A stretch of 64,000 nt of DNA, taken from the NCBI RefSeq assembly GCF_015832195.1, contig NC_052018.1, forward strand, positions 65,595,666 to 65,659,665. The letters are read 5' to 3'. This DNA is from Motacilla alba alba. Its lineage: Eukaryota > Chordata > Aves > Passeriformes > Motacillidae. The notes under the pieces were generated by a model. That model ran no database searches. It saw only the letters and a list, made by a program, of their open reading frames with translations, and was not told the DNA's origin. The position numbers were made by a program, and so were the translations under genes. This document shows positions 38,101 to 53,100 of this stretch, one piece after another (the stretch's first letter is position 1; every line of letters begins with the position of its first letter).

Positions 38101-41100
38101 TTATCACAGGTTCTATTTTCCCCTGCTATAACAGATAGCAGCTTTAGCCACTGTTGTTGATTTTACCACCCTTCAGATTCCTGTGACTCAGGTGTCACAA
38201 AGGTGACTTCGTACAAGATCAGTAAGGGGAACTATGGTGCAGAAAAGAACAGCACAATGCTCAAAGTGGTCACAGTATTTTTGCTCTATTTTTTAAACAA
38301 GATAACTGTATAAAGTTCTTCATCTCTATGTCTATATTATGTTAAATTATATTATACTTATTGAACTTACAAGTGACTAAAACTTTGGCTCACAGCACAC
38401 ACAAAGATCTCAATTTTGTTCTCTATGGAGAGATGAAACTGACAGAAACACTCTTGTTTTTCAGTCTGTCTTAAAAAATGGTATCCTACTCACAACCCCT
38501 ACACCATGAGTCTGCCATTTTATTAAATATTCAGATGACTATTGATAAAGAAATTGGCTAAATCAAATGAATTATGGAACAGTTAACATTAGAACCAAAA
38601 CTACCCTCTAACAAACAATTTCTGTCTCAGATGACAGGCTGGCAACATCCATTGTAATACTGAGCAGACACAGGAAGCTTTTACAAAACCAAAACATGCA
38701 GGGATGCCAGTAATCTCTCTCTCAGTATAAAATGCTTCCATTTACAGTAGTCCTTTTGCATCTAAGGCATTATGTTAAGATGGTCAGTGTCAGTAACACA
38801 GAGTTAGATAGAAATAAAGAGAGGTAGTGAATACTTTAAGAGACTGGAGGAATTGAGAAAGATCAGATTAAAATATAAACACTGAATAAATCACACTATT
38901 TTAATATCTGTTCTGAAAGATACTGATCTTAACATCAGTACTCTATAGAAACCATAGTATGTTAGTTATTCTTTGTAGACTGTCCTTTAAAGGAATATGA
39001 AGTGGAAATTTTTAACAATGTTGCTTGTTTAGGTAGTAAATACAGTGAAGCTACATTGTACATTTTTAATTTTTCATTAACTAAGAATAAGCTTTGCTCA
39101 AGCAAATTCGCACAGAATTCATATTTTTGGTTTATTTTTGCTTGTTCAAAGTTTTTGATGCAGAAATACTTCAAGAAAACACTACAACTCTTTACACAGG
39201 ACAGCAGATGACATGTTCTTTCAGTGTCTTATTTATGAAATTTGGTTATTCTGGTTATTTTTTAATGTAATTTATGAAACATATTTGAAATTTTGTTAGA
39301 AACAGGGTGATATCTCTAAACTCTATATAGAATTAATATGTAAAAAGCCCTGCATGAAGTTGTGTTCTAAGAAGCAGCACTTGAAAAATACAGCCTATTT
39401 ACTCCCCCTGGTGCCACATACTGTCAACTACTTAAATAATTTGAGTTAGGAATCATCTACGCATAAAATGGAATTCCATTTGCCCAGGGAGGTTGAAATA
39501 ACTAGTGTGAATGTGGTAGCATTGTCTTCAATATAGGATAGCAACTCGAGAAATTGTGCAAGGTTCAAGGAGACTTGCACAGATATCATGACAGTCTGTC
39601 AGCACAACTACTTATTATTTTTAATTACACTAATCAGATTAAAATTATGACAAACATTACAATCATATTTTAATCCAGCTGTATCATAATAATATTTTGA
39701 ATGAAAGACAGCAATATCATCTAAACCAAAGTATTATCAATGTATTTTATCTTTGCATTTTAGCCCAAAATCCTCTATTTTTTCTACAATTGCACTAAAC
39801 ACAGGGGTTTGGTTTCTGTAAGACAATTCTACAAGACACTCATGCAGTGCAAACATGTACCTATACACTAGATATGTGTCAGTATTGCTAGAGACTCATG
39901 GAGATGCTGTCTCTTCAACCCAATGAAAACTCTCCTTTAGTAAAAAAAGCAGATCCAACAGTGCAATCAGGACTGGATACCTACATGTTTGTGTCTAGAG
40001 GCTTTGTCATTAGGACAAACTGTTTATAAAACTACATAGTACACTTGTCTGCCTAAATGCAGCATGCTACAAAACACAACAAATATGCACTGCTGAAAGT
40101 TTGGGCCACAGAGCTCCTACAAACAACTCACCTTTACAGGAATATCATCCTCCTGATTTGCAGCTTCTGCAGTGAAGACATAAGATATTTCTTTATGGGA
40201 TGTTGTCTGCCTGCAGATGGCACATTTAATTGAGCTGCGGCGGGTGCCAACGCTGTACTGCTGGATGATGATTGCTATGCACTCATTACAGAAACAGTGC
40301 CCACAGGTCAGCACTGCCCACTGTGCAGGAAACAAAAAACCCAACACAACACAGCTTCAGTTTTGGGCCAGTGCAAAAGAAAAACAGTGTACTGATCTAT
40401 GATAAATTGTATTTTCTTAGAGAAATTACATTATTTTCATTATATTCATCAGACTAAAGAAGAATTTTACAATTGTTGAGCTCCAGCTGCTAAAAAGCCT
40501 GAATTTTAAAGTTTTCCAGCATAGAGGCATTAATGATCTAAAGGAAGCCTCTGAATTTATTGTTCATTGTTTGCATTTTCTCAGTTTTGAACTTCAGGAA
40601 ACACATCACAATCTTCCATTTCTATGAAAGATGATTCTTAATGCCTTATATGTAAACACAGATTAAGGATTTACATACTTTTTAAAAATTACAAAAGCGT
40701 TTTTATTTGCCTTCCCTACAATTCTTTATCTGTGCATTCCTATTAGACTGGTCTTCTTTAATAAGTGATAGAAAAAATGCTTTAAATTTTCCCTACTGGT
40801 AAGTCCAAGGCAGCATCTTTGGACTTAAGAAAAAAGACTTTATACAGTGTCTTAATCTCTTTTTGACAGAATGTATGTGAAAAAAGATTGCATTGCAGAA
40901 GCTGTTCTCCCCTTGTGAGCCTAGAGCATCGACATGTCAGTTGGAACCTTCCATCACAGAGAAGCAATTTGTAGACTAGTAGTTTTGAAATTCAAAATAA
41001 TATCTTTTGCTGTACTAGCCTGTTCTTTAGGCCATTCCAGGAGGAAAAAGTAGAAGTTTTCATGGGACCAAGTAGCGAAGGGATTGACTAAACCACTGGT

Positions 41101-44100
41101 TATCAAGCAGGTCTTTTAGGCTTTGTAAGGTTTTTTCAATTGTGCAGAAACAGAATGAGAAGTATTTTAAAAGTTCTTTGCAACATGAAAGCTGCTATCA
41201 TCTAAAGAAGCAGTCTTGCTGTTAAGAAAAGATAAAGAAAGAGATGATTTTCCCTTTCAGTGAGCTCTACCAGCTCTGAGATAAAGAATAATAGCAATTA
41301 ACAGGACTAACAGCTGTTCTCTGTAAAAACCTGTATTACTCTTGGAAAAAGAGCACAGAGGGGATTTTGGAAAGATGGCAGGACAGCAGTTCATGCTTAC
41401 ATATGTCTATAATGCAAAGAGAAGCTAAACCTCCTTAAAGTAGCTACCCTATAGGAAAGAGACAATTTAGTTTTACCATAATGAGTCCTTTTATGTTTTT
41501 CCCTAATGCATGGTAAGTCAAGTTTAAACTATGGCTTTGTACTTTATGATATAGATTAAGTCTCACTTGAATTTCAACTCCTGCACTTCAGCAGGGAAAG
41601 AAATTCACATTGCCAGTATTCATTCTATTGGATTTTGCTACTGTCTGCATATGTAATATCCTTTTATTTAGAATAAAAAAATACTATCAATAAGAACAAT
41701 TACAGTAAAATACAATAGTATACAATGGAAGTTTACCTACTTCTTCTTTCTGTTAGCTTATAAATGGGAAATAAATCTTTCTGCTAAAAGTATAACTTCA
41801 GAGTTATAAAACAATCATGAACCCACATTTTGGAACACTTAAGCAGCTGTCAAAAGCTAAAAGAAGTAGAGGAGCTTGCATCTGAGAAAGATGTTATTTC
41901 AGGGGAGGGGCTGGCTGGTACAGCTCATTTTCCCTGTTTCAATACAACATTCATTTAAAAACAGATCTTGACAATTTGACACATGACTGGCTCAGCTCCA
42001 GCTAAAGATGTTCTAAAAGTAAAACCTGCTGAATAAGTATCTTACCTGTCTTCCCAGTTGACGTGCACAGATTGGACATGGTTCTGGGTTAACTCCTCCA
42101 GTAGTTTTGTCCTGAGACTATAAATTAGGAAAAAAAAATACAAGCTTTGTGTTTTGTTATTCTATATTTAAAACAAGCTTCTAGAAAAAAATGAATAATG
42201 AAGTCCTTAAAAGAAAGCAAATTAAGCCAAAATACTGTCTGAGCAAAGTAAAAACATATCCATGTACTCAAGTCCATCTTGTGGAGTTAAGAAACATGTC
42301 ACTTATGGTAAACAAAAGGAGCAATTTTCATTCTGCAGTCTTTCTGATGGCATCTGCAGCTCTATAACAGCTCTGAAAAATCCTGGTAAAATACAAGCTG
42401 CAAACAAGAAACTCCACATATTTTCTATCAGCTTCACATGCTTGCAAAAATTTTGCTTAACTATGCTTACTTGCTTACTTTAACATAAATGCACTTACTC
42501 AAACATTATGATTAAAACAACATATCATACGTGTAGGTTGTCTGTTTTGCTTTTTTTTTTTTTTAACACTCACTTAAACTCCAGACATTATTATCCTTCT
42601 GTTTCAGGTAAGCTCTTAGTAAAATACCAAAGGTATACAGAGACGGACATAATTTTGTAAGACTTAACATGGCCCAGCTAGTTTTAATAAAAACTTTACA
42701 CATCTGAAACTAGTTTATAGTTTAATAAGTATGTAATTAAACAGGTAGCTAAAATACATAATGCAATAAATAATTTTATGAGCACACAGTAACACAAAGA
42801 ACAGCACACTGAATTTTAAAATGTAATGAATCTTCACAGAAAATACAATTTCTTTAAGATGGAAGTTTAAAATAAAAATAATGGTAGATTTCTTCCCTTA
42901 CACAGGTAAACAGAGTACATCACTTAGGTAAAGACCAAGGAACCATTAATCTTACTTTCTCCAGATTAGTGAGGTACAGAAGTTGTCCTAATTTCTTTTG
43001 AAGCTGTGATTTGGCAACTGCCTTGTCATTCAGAAGTTTCACTCGATTTTGCTCTACCTATGCAAACAACATTAAATATGTGTTAAAAAGGGAAAAAAAA
43101 GTTAAGTTTTACAATAAGGCCTAAATTATTTTTTGTGAAATTCAGCTGAGTAATTTACGGGTGACAGATAGAAAAACAGCTCACGCTGGAAATTTAAGAT
43201 GTGCTTCTCCTCAAGCAAAATTGATTATCTATTCCTTTCCTGTACCCAGTATGAACACAGCACCATGAATGGGCTGAGATGCAAAATTGCTTTTTATTGT
43301 TTTACTTACATTACTGGTTCTTTACAGAAACAAAATTAAATTAAAATAACCCGAATTTTCAGAAGTTTCTTTTGAAGTTCCTTCAATTTATCATCTCTTT
43401 TCTTACAATTGTGTAGATATATACCAGAATTAACTGCGGGCTCCAAAAACAATGCGTAAGAGAATTATTTTCTTTATCTTTCTTAGAAATTTCCACTTTT
43501 GATTTAACCTATACAAAGACAGAAACATCAAGCTGACTTTTTTTAAATTAATTACAGCTGATAGCAGAGAAGTTTAATACTGCAGAAGAGGCAGGCACCT
43601 GAAGGATGAAAGCCAAAGAAATGGGTGTTTCTTTTATGGCTGCATATACATGCATAAATCTTAAGATCTTATTAGGCATTTGTTAAGCAAAGTGCTCCTT
43701 TTTAAAAATTGTTTTAATACAGAGATGAAATTTATTTCCTTATAGAAAGAAACAATTTTATCTAACTCAAGCTCACAAAAAAGAAAAAGCACAAAATGCG
43801 TCTAAAGAAAATACACTACTATTGGTGCAGAAAAAATTTAAGAGGTTAAATCAACCCAGCATTTTCTCTATCATCATAAACAGAGTCAGGAGTAGCTCAG
43901 AAATTTCAAAATACTGAAAGAAAGATTTTTCTTTGATGTGCTTATTTCTGTTTTATATAGGCATTTGTGAAAAGTATCAATATGGGTTAAGGAATCAGGT
44001 CAACTTAATTTTCCACCCAGCTTAGAAAACTGGGCAATTGTAGAAGAAAAGAAGTTGCTGCTGCTGAAAGGACAGCAGTCTCTTGGAAACATGCCACTCT

Positions 44101-47100
44101 GTCAGAAGGCTAACAAAAATATATCAGAGTAACAGTTACTAGCTCAAAATGGCCCATGTACTTAATGTAGAAATAGGTAAGAATTCTAAATTCTGCCAAG
44201 CCTGTCTGAAATGAAAACAAAGACACATTATAGATATTATACATAGATCCAGATGCAGATTTTATTTTTGTAGGAGGTAGGTTCCTTCAAAAAGAAACCA
44301 CTCTTTCCTGCCCAGTACCCTACCTCATGTGGCTCTATAATGTGGAGCACTGGTGGGTTTGGTTTTGGCTCATCAGGGTGCCGCACTCTCAGCCGCTCAG
44401 TCGCCATTGCCAGTTCATCAATAGCAGACACGTGATCCCTAAGCACCATCCAATACTCATGAAGTAACTGCAAGAAAAACCCCAGCAAGTGAACAGCAGA
44501 ACTGAACTCAGTTACACTTCCATGACTCTGCCATACCACGTAAAATGAAATGTTTGATCACCCTGTAATTTACTGTACCTTATATTCCTTTTTCCATGCT
44601 TCAAAGAGTTCCAGGAATGCACTCCCTTCTTCAGTTAGCCTAGCATCCATTCGGTGAGCTTTGGCAAAGGAAAGAAGAGCTTTCAAAGCACGCTCAGTTT
44701 CACTGGTTGCCCAGAGCCCTCTGCTTGTGGTGGGCAAACGGTCATCGACAAGCCCTTCTTGGTCTTCTATCATCTCCTCAAATATTGCCATTTGGCCTTT
44801 AACACTTCAAAACAAACCAAACACAGCACTTAGCACCGATTTTGTACTTCCACATCCAGCTGTACTTATTCATCATCTATTTCAGCCTTCTTATATATGA
44901 TTAAAGGATAATGCAAACCAAGAAAATATAAACAGCTGTTTTATTACCTAATCAAAAGCTTGCTTTGAACACAGTGACCTTGGTACCAATCCTCAGGCCA
45001 TTGTGTCAGCCCCAAATCATCTATAGCTTTTGTAAAGGCTTACACATCTAAAACATCTTTCAGTAGTTATTAATGTCACATTCATAAAAAAAAATTCAAT
45101 TCTGACTTTTTATATAAACAAGAATTACAGTTAAACTCGGATGCAAAATTTGCTGTGTATTGCACTGTGAAAGAACAGTACAGCTTCCCAGTTCTCTCCT
45201 TGAAAAGTAATGCCAATTTTAAAATAATCCATTCTTCCTGATTCCAGCAGTCATGAAGCAATAGAACTCCCACTGGTAAAGACTTCTCAAAATGTTTTTT
45301 CAGTAACCTCAAGACTTTTCAATCCAGTTTTGACATTGTGAGATATATGAGAGAGAAAGGTCCAAAAGAAAGCATGCAGAGAGCTGTAATTTCTGCCTTT
45401 CAGTACTGCCCACTATGTGCACTTCTCTGACACCCCGTGCTGGTGTCACCCTTCTTTCAGCTTCATCCTGTCTGATTTCTCTTCTCTCACTGTAACATCG
45501 AATGAGGGTGGTATTATAACACTTGCAGCTGGACTGCAAATAAATATTTGCACAAATAGGAGTATGTGCCAAATTAGCATACTTGTATTTATACACATGC
45601 TTTTTGAATATGTCACCACTTCATTTCAGATGTATGGTCATACTATAGTGGCTTGTGAGAAAGTGGCATGTATTCATTCCTTGGACACCCTTTCTTCAAA
45701 GGAAATTTACATAGAAAATTAAACCTAATAGAACTGCTATCAAAGCCATCAGCAAGAAATCTCTGTCATTTGGTCATAAACTTATTTCAGACAACATAAA
45801 CCAATCCAACTTTCACTTTTTCTAACAGTGAAAAATTTATAAAGCTATGAACTTACCTATGCATAAAGAGCTTTGACTCATATTCTGTGAACAATTCGTC
45901 AGCCTTACAAAAGACACAGCTGCAATACAGAAAATTGAAAACAGAGGCAGTCAATTTCATCAGAAACCAAATTGTCATAAGTCCCTATTCCAACATAGAA
46001 ACTACACAAAATTCTTAAAAAAGAACAAAATAACAGTCATACGTACACTAATATAGCTGACACCAGAAGATTTTATAAAAACAAAACCAAAGGTCATGAT
46101 TCTAACAAATAGATCTGTGATATCTGTGTATATACAGTTTCTAAGTACAGAATAAAGGCTTCAGTATGTTATTTCAAATAAAGGAAAATTTAGAAATACA
46201 CATTTGAGGTATATTTTCTGTTTTCAAGACCTACTTGTTAAGTGGCAGTCTAACAGGTCGCAAATGGCAGATAGTGGCAGCCTCAATAACCTGCTTAGAA
46301 GGAGGCCCTTCTAAGTTCTTCACTGCTTCTCTTACAATCTTCTGGAACTTTTTCACTTCATCCAGCTGGGTTGTGAGTAGGTATTGAAGGCCTCTGCAGT
46401 CACGGAATCTGATTTAAAGAAAAAGGGAAATTACTGTACACCAAGAGACAAAATCCAAACTTGATTCATTATTTTAAAGTAGAAGAGAAGTAGCTAAATA
46501 GCAGTCTAGGACAACATACAAAGTTGGTACCACAAGCAAATGCTTATTCCTGCTGCATGCAGTGCTGTCAGAAATCACCCCAGTGTATCCCCAGAGCTAA
46601 TGCCTGGTATCTTTAGAAAGACTTTTTCCAAGACTTGAGAGTTGTGGCCAAATACCAGTAGTGAACACCAACCTGCAACATTCTGGTCCACAATGCAGAT
46701 CTATTAAATGGAAACCACTGTACATACAGTCTTACTTGTGTCTGCTGGCCAACAAAATGATTTTCAATGCACCTGTGCAATTCACAACAGACACATGCAC
46801 ACATCACAAAAATACACTTCATTCAGAAAGTTAGCTTTCAAAGTAAAATTTATTAAATGGACATAACAGTAAACTATTCTCCTAAAACCTAGCTGTCTTC
46901 TGTGATTGGAGGGGTGCTGCAGTAATGAACACAAACAGGAACACAAGTTAAGCACTTCCCCCATTATGTTTTTACTGAGAGCAGAAGTCTCTTGCTGAAA
47001 GAAAGTGCACCATTCCTACAAGGTCTGACATTGATGTACAAGACTGTGGCTCTACACAATATGGAAAGTTTGATCCAAAACATACGTTTTGTACAGTGCA

Positions 47101-50100
47101 GAGAGCAAAGCACAGGTTTAACACTACTAAAGCTTAGCATTCAATATTACCTACTTCAGTAATATGCATTTTAAAATAACATAAAAAAAGTTTGCCTAAC
47201 CAGGTAGTCTGAAAATAGACATAAATTGCAACCACAAGTCTGCTGTTAATGTCAATTGCCAAAAAATAGCAGCTTTATAAAAATCTCCCTCACTATACCA
47301 TGGATTAATCATATCCAGTACTTAATTCAGAGTACTTGTCGCTTCCACCATTGACCAGCAGAACTTGATACAACACTGTTTTTTAAGTTTTATCTCATAT
47401 GCTAAAATAAACTGAAAAGGAAGTAAGTTTTATCCCTGTGTTGTAAAAGAAAATTTAGTCACAGCTTTTCCAAAGTTATACAATCTGTAAGCAGCAATTT
47501 AAGAAGATACTTTCTAAATACCTCATTTCAATCAGGGAAAAAAAAAATCAGTGTGACACAAGTTAACATACAGATGGATGGATAGGCATAATAATTTTGC
47601 AGGAACATGCAAACAATCCTTTCCCCATATTTATTTTGACCAGAATGTGATGCTATCATTCTCAAAGAACCATGAGACTGGCTGGGGTTGGAAGGGGCCT
47701 CAGGGAGCTGTCTTGCTCAAATGCTCTCCCTCAAGTAGGGTCACCTAGAGCTGGTTTCCCAAGACCATGCCCAGACAACTTTTGAGTATTTCAAGGATGG
47801 AGACCCCACAACATCTCTGGGCTACCTGTTCCAGTGTTCAGTCAACCTCACAGTAAAAAAGCATTCCCTGATGTTCAGAGGGAATATCTTGTATTTCAGT
47901 TTGTGCACATTTCCTCTTGTGCTGAAGAAAAAAGAGGTTAACTTTTGTGTCTTTATTTAGATTATTCAATAGAATTATGTTAAGTACTGAAAATAAAAGC
48001 TATATTTACTTCCATCAAGAAGAAATTTCAACCTTTTGGAATCGTGATGGCAGAATAGTCAGTGTGGAGGATACATCTTTATACATGGAATTAAAATATG
48101 TGTATCTTAAGTATTTAAATTTATACATATTTTATAAACTTGTACAAAGACGTATATACATATGTTTATGTATTTCATAAATATAATAAAAATGTATTTG
48201 ACTAAAACATTATTCAGAAAGATTGTATTTAAAAGCGTAAGTTCATGTATCTGAGAAAATTGCCTGAAGTTAAACCACCAGAGCACTGTCCTTCCTATGT
48301 CTCCCTTTTCTGTGATGAACTTACAGACAGAATGTACTTCATCCAGAATGTACAAGAGGGGGTTAGGTGAAAAGAGTCTATTCAATCCTAAAATTAAGGG
48401 GAGACCTTATTGCTTTCTACATTTATCTAACTGGAACATACCAAGAAGACTGAGTCAAACTTTTGTCAAAGGCACCTGGCAAAAGAACAAGAGACAATGT
48501 ACACATGATCGAACACAGGAAATATTAACTAGGTAAAATAATTTTAATTTTTTAATAACTTTTTGTTCCACCAAGTGGGCCAAATACTGGAACAGGCTTC
48601 ACACAGAGACTATTGAATCTCCCTCCTTGGAGGTACTTAACAGGTTAAATTCCTGTGCAGCTTTACTGGATTGAACAAGCATGGTTCTGTATCTTAAGAT
48701 GGGGTTGATTTAAGTGACCTCTGAATGTCCCTTCTGAATTCATTACTCTGTAATTGTACCCAAAAAGAAATGGTATACTGTTGTCTTGAACATGAAACCA
48801 ACTTCAAATTTTTTGCTCAGAAAAAGAGTGATGCTATTTTATGGTGTTACAAAAGGATTTTCTGATATTGTCTGTCTACTTTCCATTTAAGCAAGCCAAT
48901 TTCTTTTACAGGTTACTCAATTTTAATGTAATAAACTCTGAATTCTTCTTACTCACCAGTTTCATGAGTATAGAAGACTATAAAACCACAGTAGATAAAG
49001 CAGAAGAACATTTCAAAGAATGCTTATCTAAGAGAAAACAGTAATTTTCCTGCTTTTCTTTCCAGGTCTTCTATCTAGTTGTGCATTTTCAGGGACTGGT
49101 TTTGAAACATAATTGCTGTCCAGATGCTCTGAAGCAAAAATGTCTGCTATCTAATTGCAACAGCTAGCACGAACGAGTAAGAAGACCTGAGTAGATTTTC
49201 CTGTATTTAACAGCCTATTTCAGTTATTCTCTTACTTCTCTGCCATGGAGAGTTTACTTGTCTCCTGTTTGTAGTTGCAGGTTATTTCGTTTTGCACACG
49301 TTGAACAAGCTCCTCATCAATGGCATACTGTATTGCTGTCTGGATGACATCCAACCACCAAGGAGAACCTGAATGTATCTGTATGAAAAACAGGAGATTT
49401 ATCCTTGAATTTTGAACAGAAAACCAATTTACTCATTGCAGCAGAGGCGTATGCTGATCTTTAGGCCACAGTCAAACACAGACTGGCTATATTCATGAAA
49501 AGTGGAGGACAAGAGCGTGATTAAAAAATATCCTGTCTTCTGTTGATGTGTAAATACATGCCTAAGAAACTGTCTATATTCTCCACACCTTATTCCTTCA
49601 GTAGAATCAGATTCATCAAGGCTATCTACACAGAACAGCCACACAGAGATACTGTGATCTCAAAGTTTCTTCCTTCTCTCTCTCTCAAAAGGAGATAGAG
49701 ATCATTTAAGAGAAAGCAAAGTTCCCTGTGAAATTAAGAGAGCAACGCTGAAGTGAGCTTGTAATTTTAACAGGTGAAAGAAGATAAACAGCTAGAGCTC
49801 TGGACAAAAAGATGAAAACAATATTCTTTAAAAATGCCAAAAGTCAGAGAGAAAACATTTAAGAGGTACCTGCCTTTCTCTGAAGTTCCCGAATGGTTTG
49901 AAGAACTGGCTGTAAGGCCTGATGGGCTTCTGCAACTTCTGCATTGGATTTACTCATATAATGCTGTCGGAGTTGTTCTGCCTGTATGGAAATAAGAGTT
50001 TAAACTATGCACAAATCATATCTGTGAGGGATACTGCAAACATAAAAACTCCCCAACTACCATAGTACTTTTAAGTGGTTACCTATCTATGTCCTACCCA

Positions 50101-53100
50101 CCTTGATTTGTAAGCAATATTTAGCAATTTTTTTTTCCTCTAGAATCCAGCATTTATTAGTAAGCCACAAAAAACATGTGAGAAGACAAATTACTATAAA
50201 GATGCTAACTGTGCAACTTTACTTTTGGGTAAGCCCAAACAACACAATAGGAATACAATGTATTACAAAAGGGAACTGGAATATAACTCAGTATTTCTAC
50301 TTATCTGTGTTGAATAAGCAAACAACAAAAAGATCCCAGAACAGGCTGAGAACAGGACAATTGAACTTACTCATAAAATATACTCATAAAATAACAAGAA
50401 AGGCTTATGTATGTAAGTTAACTCAAAAAAGCTATGTCTTTTGAAATGAAAAGAATTGTTGTTTCTTTTATTAGTGAAAATGCTGAGGGGACAAAAAATA
50501 AAAATGTGCTCTACAATATTTATGTAAAAACAAAAGATGTTTACCTCTTCTGCAAGTCGGCTATCACGCAATGTCGGGGGAATTCCTGGGTGCTTTGCCA
50601 ACAATTCCATCAAATTATGTGTAGAATGAAGTCTCTAAATATACACAAAGTCAAGAGCAAGCATGAAAAAAATCCATTGGAACATCCATGACAGGAAAGA
50701 TCTGAAGAGCAATGAAAGCTTACAGCAAGGAATTAGCTTGAATTTAAAATCAGTTTTGTCTTTCTCTGCTAATCTGGAAGCATCTTATAAAGAAAAGAAA
50801 GATTCCTTTCCACATTTTACTGAGCTAGGAAATGAAATATTAAAAAGACCTTCTTTAACATCTCAAAAGCCAATCAGCAGGCAAGTGTGATACCAGTTCA
50901 TCAGATCCTGTGCCATACTCATCCTCCTAATTAAACCAGCCCTTGCCTATTATGAAAAACAAATTATCTCAGAGCACTTTCTTTGGTGTCTTTTGGAGTA
51001 TTCTGAGGAAACAATTCATTTAGCCTATCTAAAGCAAAATAAAGTGTAAGGAAAAGACCAGATACCAAGAGCTATAATAATTTTTCATATTTTTCATTTC
51101 TCTGAAATAAAAGATATTGAAAAACACATTGCCTTTTGGTATACTTTTAGGGAAAATAAATTTGATTATTACTATAAGGAAACTCTGCTCCTCTTCTCTG
51201 GCTTCACCCTTTGTTTCTCAAACCAGACCAATAATATTATGCTTCCTGCCCAGCTCCCACAAACTCATACTAATAACCTCCACTATCATAAACTTGTGCC
51301 CTTCTCACATCCTGGACTCTCTTCACCTCTGCCCTATTACAATCTCAGTCACTCAAGAGGACTGGCCAGCAGTGATTTGCCATTATCCCAAAGAGCTAAT
51401 CCTACACAACTGAGAAGACTTAACAGAAGTAAAATTTTATTACACTAAGGCAATATTAGTCAGCATATATTTCAAGGGAGGAAAAGGAAATTTAATTGGA
51501 CTGTACAATCCAATAGAACAATTTAATTAACAACCTATGCACAGCTTAACAAGTTTATGCTAACACATGTATGCTAGGCCAAAAAAGCCACCAGGAAGTC
51601 ACAAAGGAAAAGGAGGAATCAAAGAAGCACAACAGAGACATCAGATGACCACATGCAACACAATCAAACAATGATTTGCTCATAGAAGCAAGTAAAGAAA
51701 CAGACAACTGATCACTTATCTATGGTTCACTAACATTTTAAATCTCTTATTATGCTGAAGAAAATTTGGTCAATCAGTTGAAATATTATCAACTGATAGT
51801 TCTTGAAGAACTATAAATATGTTACTTAGAGAATGGTGACTTTTCTACCAGGAAATTATATTCATATTTTCAAAAAGAAGTCAAAAGGCATGAAGTGAAA
51901 TGCCCAATGAGAAAAGGCACTTCAATTCTTTTCCATGTTTTGATGCCCTTTTATCTTCTGCAGTGCAAATATTTTATTATTCTCTATCATTTGGCACATT
52001 AATATCACCCTCAGTGCAAACCCTGCATTCTGTAATTGCAGGATGTAATATAACACTTCACATGAGCAGTCACAGTCACATGCACCAGACTAGGAATTCA
52101 GCTTGTTAACTGTACTGCAGAACAGCAGGTGGAGATCATACACTGCTTCAGGGACATCAAGAAAACTCGCAAGCACAAACACAGTAGCTTTTTTTTTTTT
52201 TTTCAAATAAAAAAAAGAAAAAAGGAAACATGAAGGTCATGGGACAGATTCCTATCTAAAGATTGTGATCAAAAGATTGTTATCATTACAACAGGCTGAA
52301 AGAGTAATTCAGCATACCACTGGGATGAAGAGAAGACTGACCTGTTAAATTAAATCTAAAGTATTCCAGTTCTTAACTACGTCTCTTTACATTTCAATGC
52401 TCACTCACTTGCAAGGAATCTGTTTTGAGCTTTTCTTTGTGCTCTTCAGATGATCTTAGTACTTCTCTGTACAGCTCCGCAGCCAATGCATATTCTCCTG
52501 AATTAAAAAAAGAGTAGCAAAAACACAGACACATTGTGTTGGTTTTTAAATATACAAACAGCTATGACCTTACAAGTGTTACATTACTTGTAACATACTA
52601 AGATGGTCTCAGAAAGTCTCTATATTAAGTGCCTGTCTTCAAGAAATTCTTTTCTAGTCATTCCTCCCCCCCAAAAAAACTGGTAAAAGACAGAATATGA
52701 TATTCTACAAAGACTAATGCAGTTTTAAAATTAAATATCTTTTGTGACTGTAAGATCTGTAAACCTCTTAATCTTAAAATTAATGGCTCCATAAATAATA
52801 AAAAAAAATCTCATGTTGCACTTAAAAAAATCATCTACAACTCACTGCAGTGATGCATTGCTAAATTTGCACTGCAAATGCATTATTCACTCTCCCAGTG
52901 AAAACCATGAAAGTTGTGTCATACTTCAGAAATGCAGAAATGATTAGGTACATGCAGGGAGCATAACTACTGATGTAAGCCGCCAGGATCACAATCACTC
53001 CTCAGAAAAACGCTTATATCAATTAAAAAGAAATACAAAATTGAAGTTGTGTATGTAAAAGCAGTGAAAAAATAAATCCATCTTAATTTGCTTTTCTCAA

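Larger units (their letters stand above)
46409..49235 (-). other. SHPRH: SHPRH intron between exons 10 and 11, with two CR1 copies
   Basis: About 2.8 kb. Contains a minus-strand and a plus-strand CR1 fragment about 0.4 kb apart, listed separately. Otherwise AT-rich and featureless. Confidence 0.75.
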
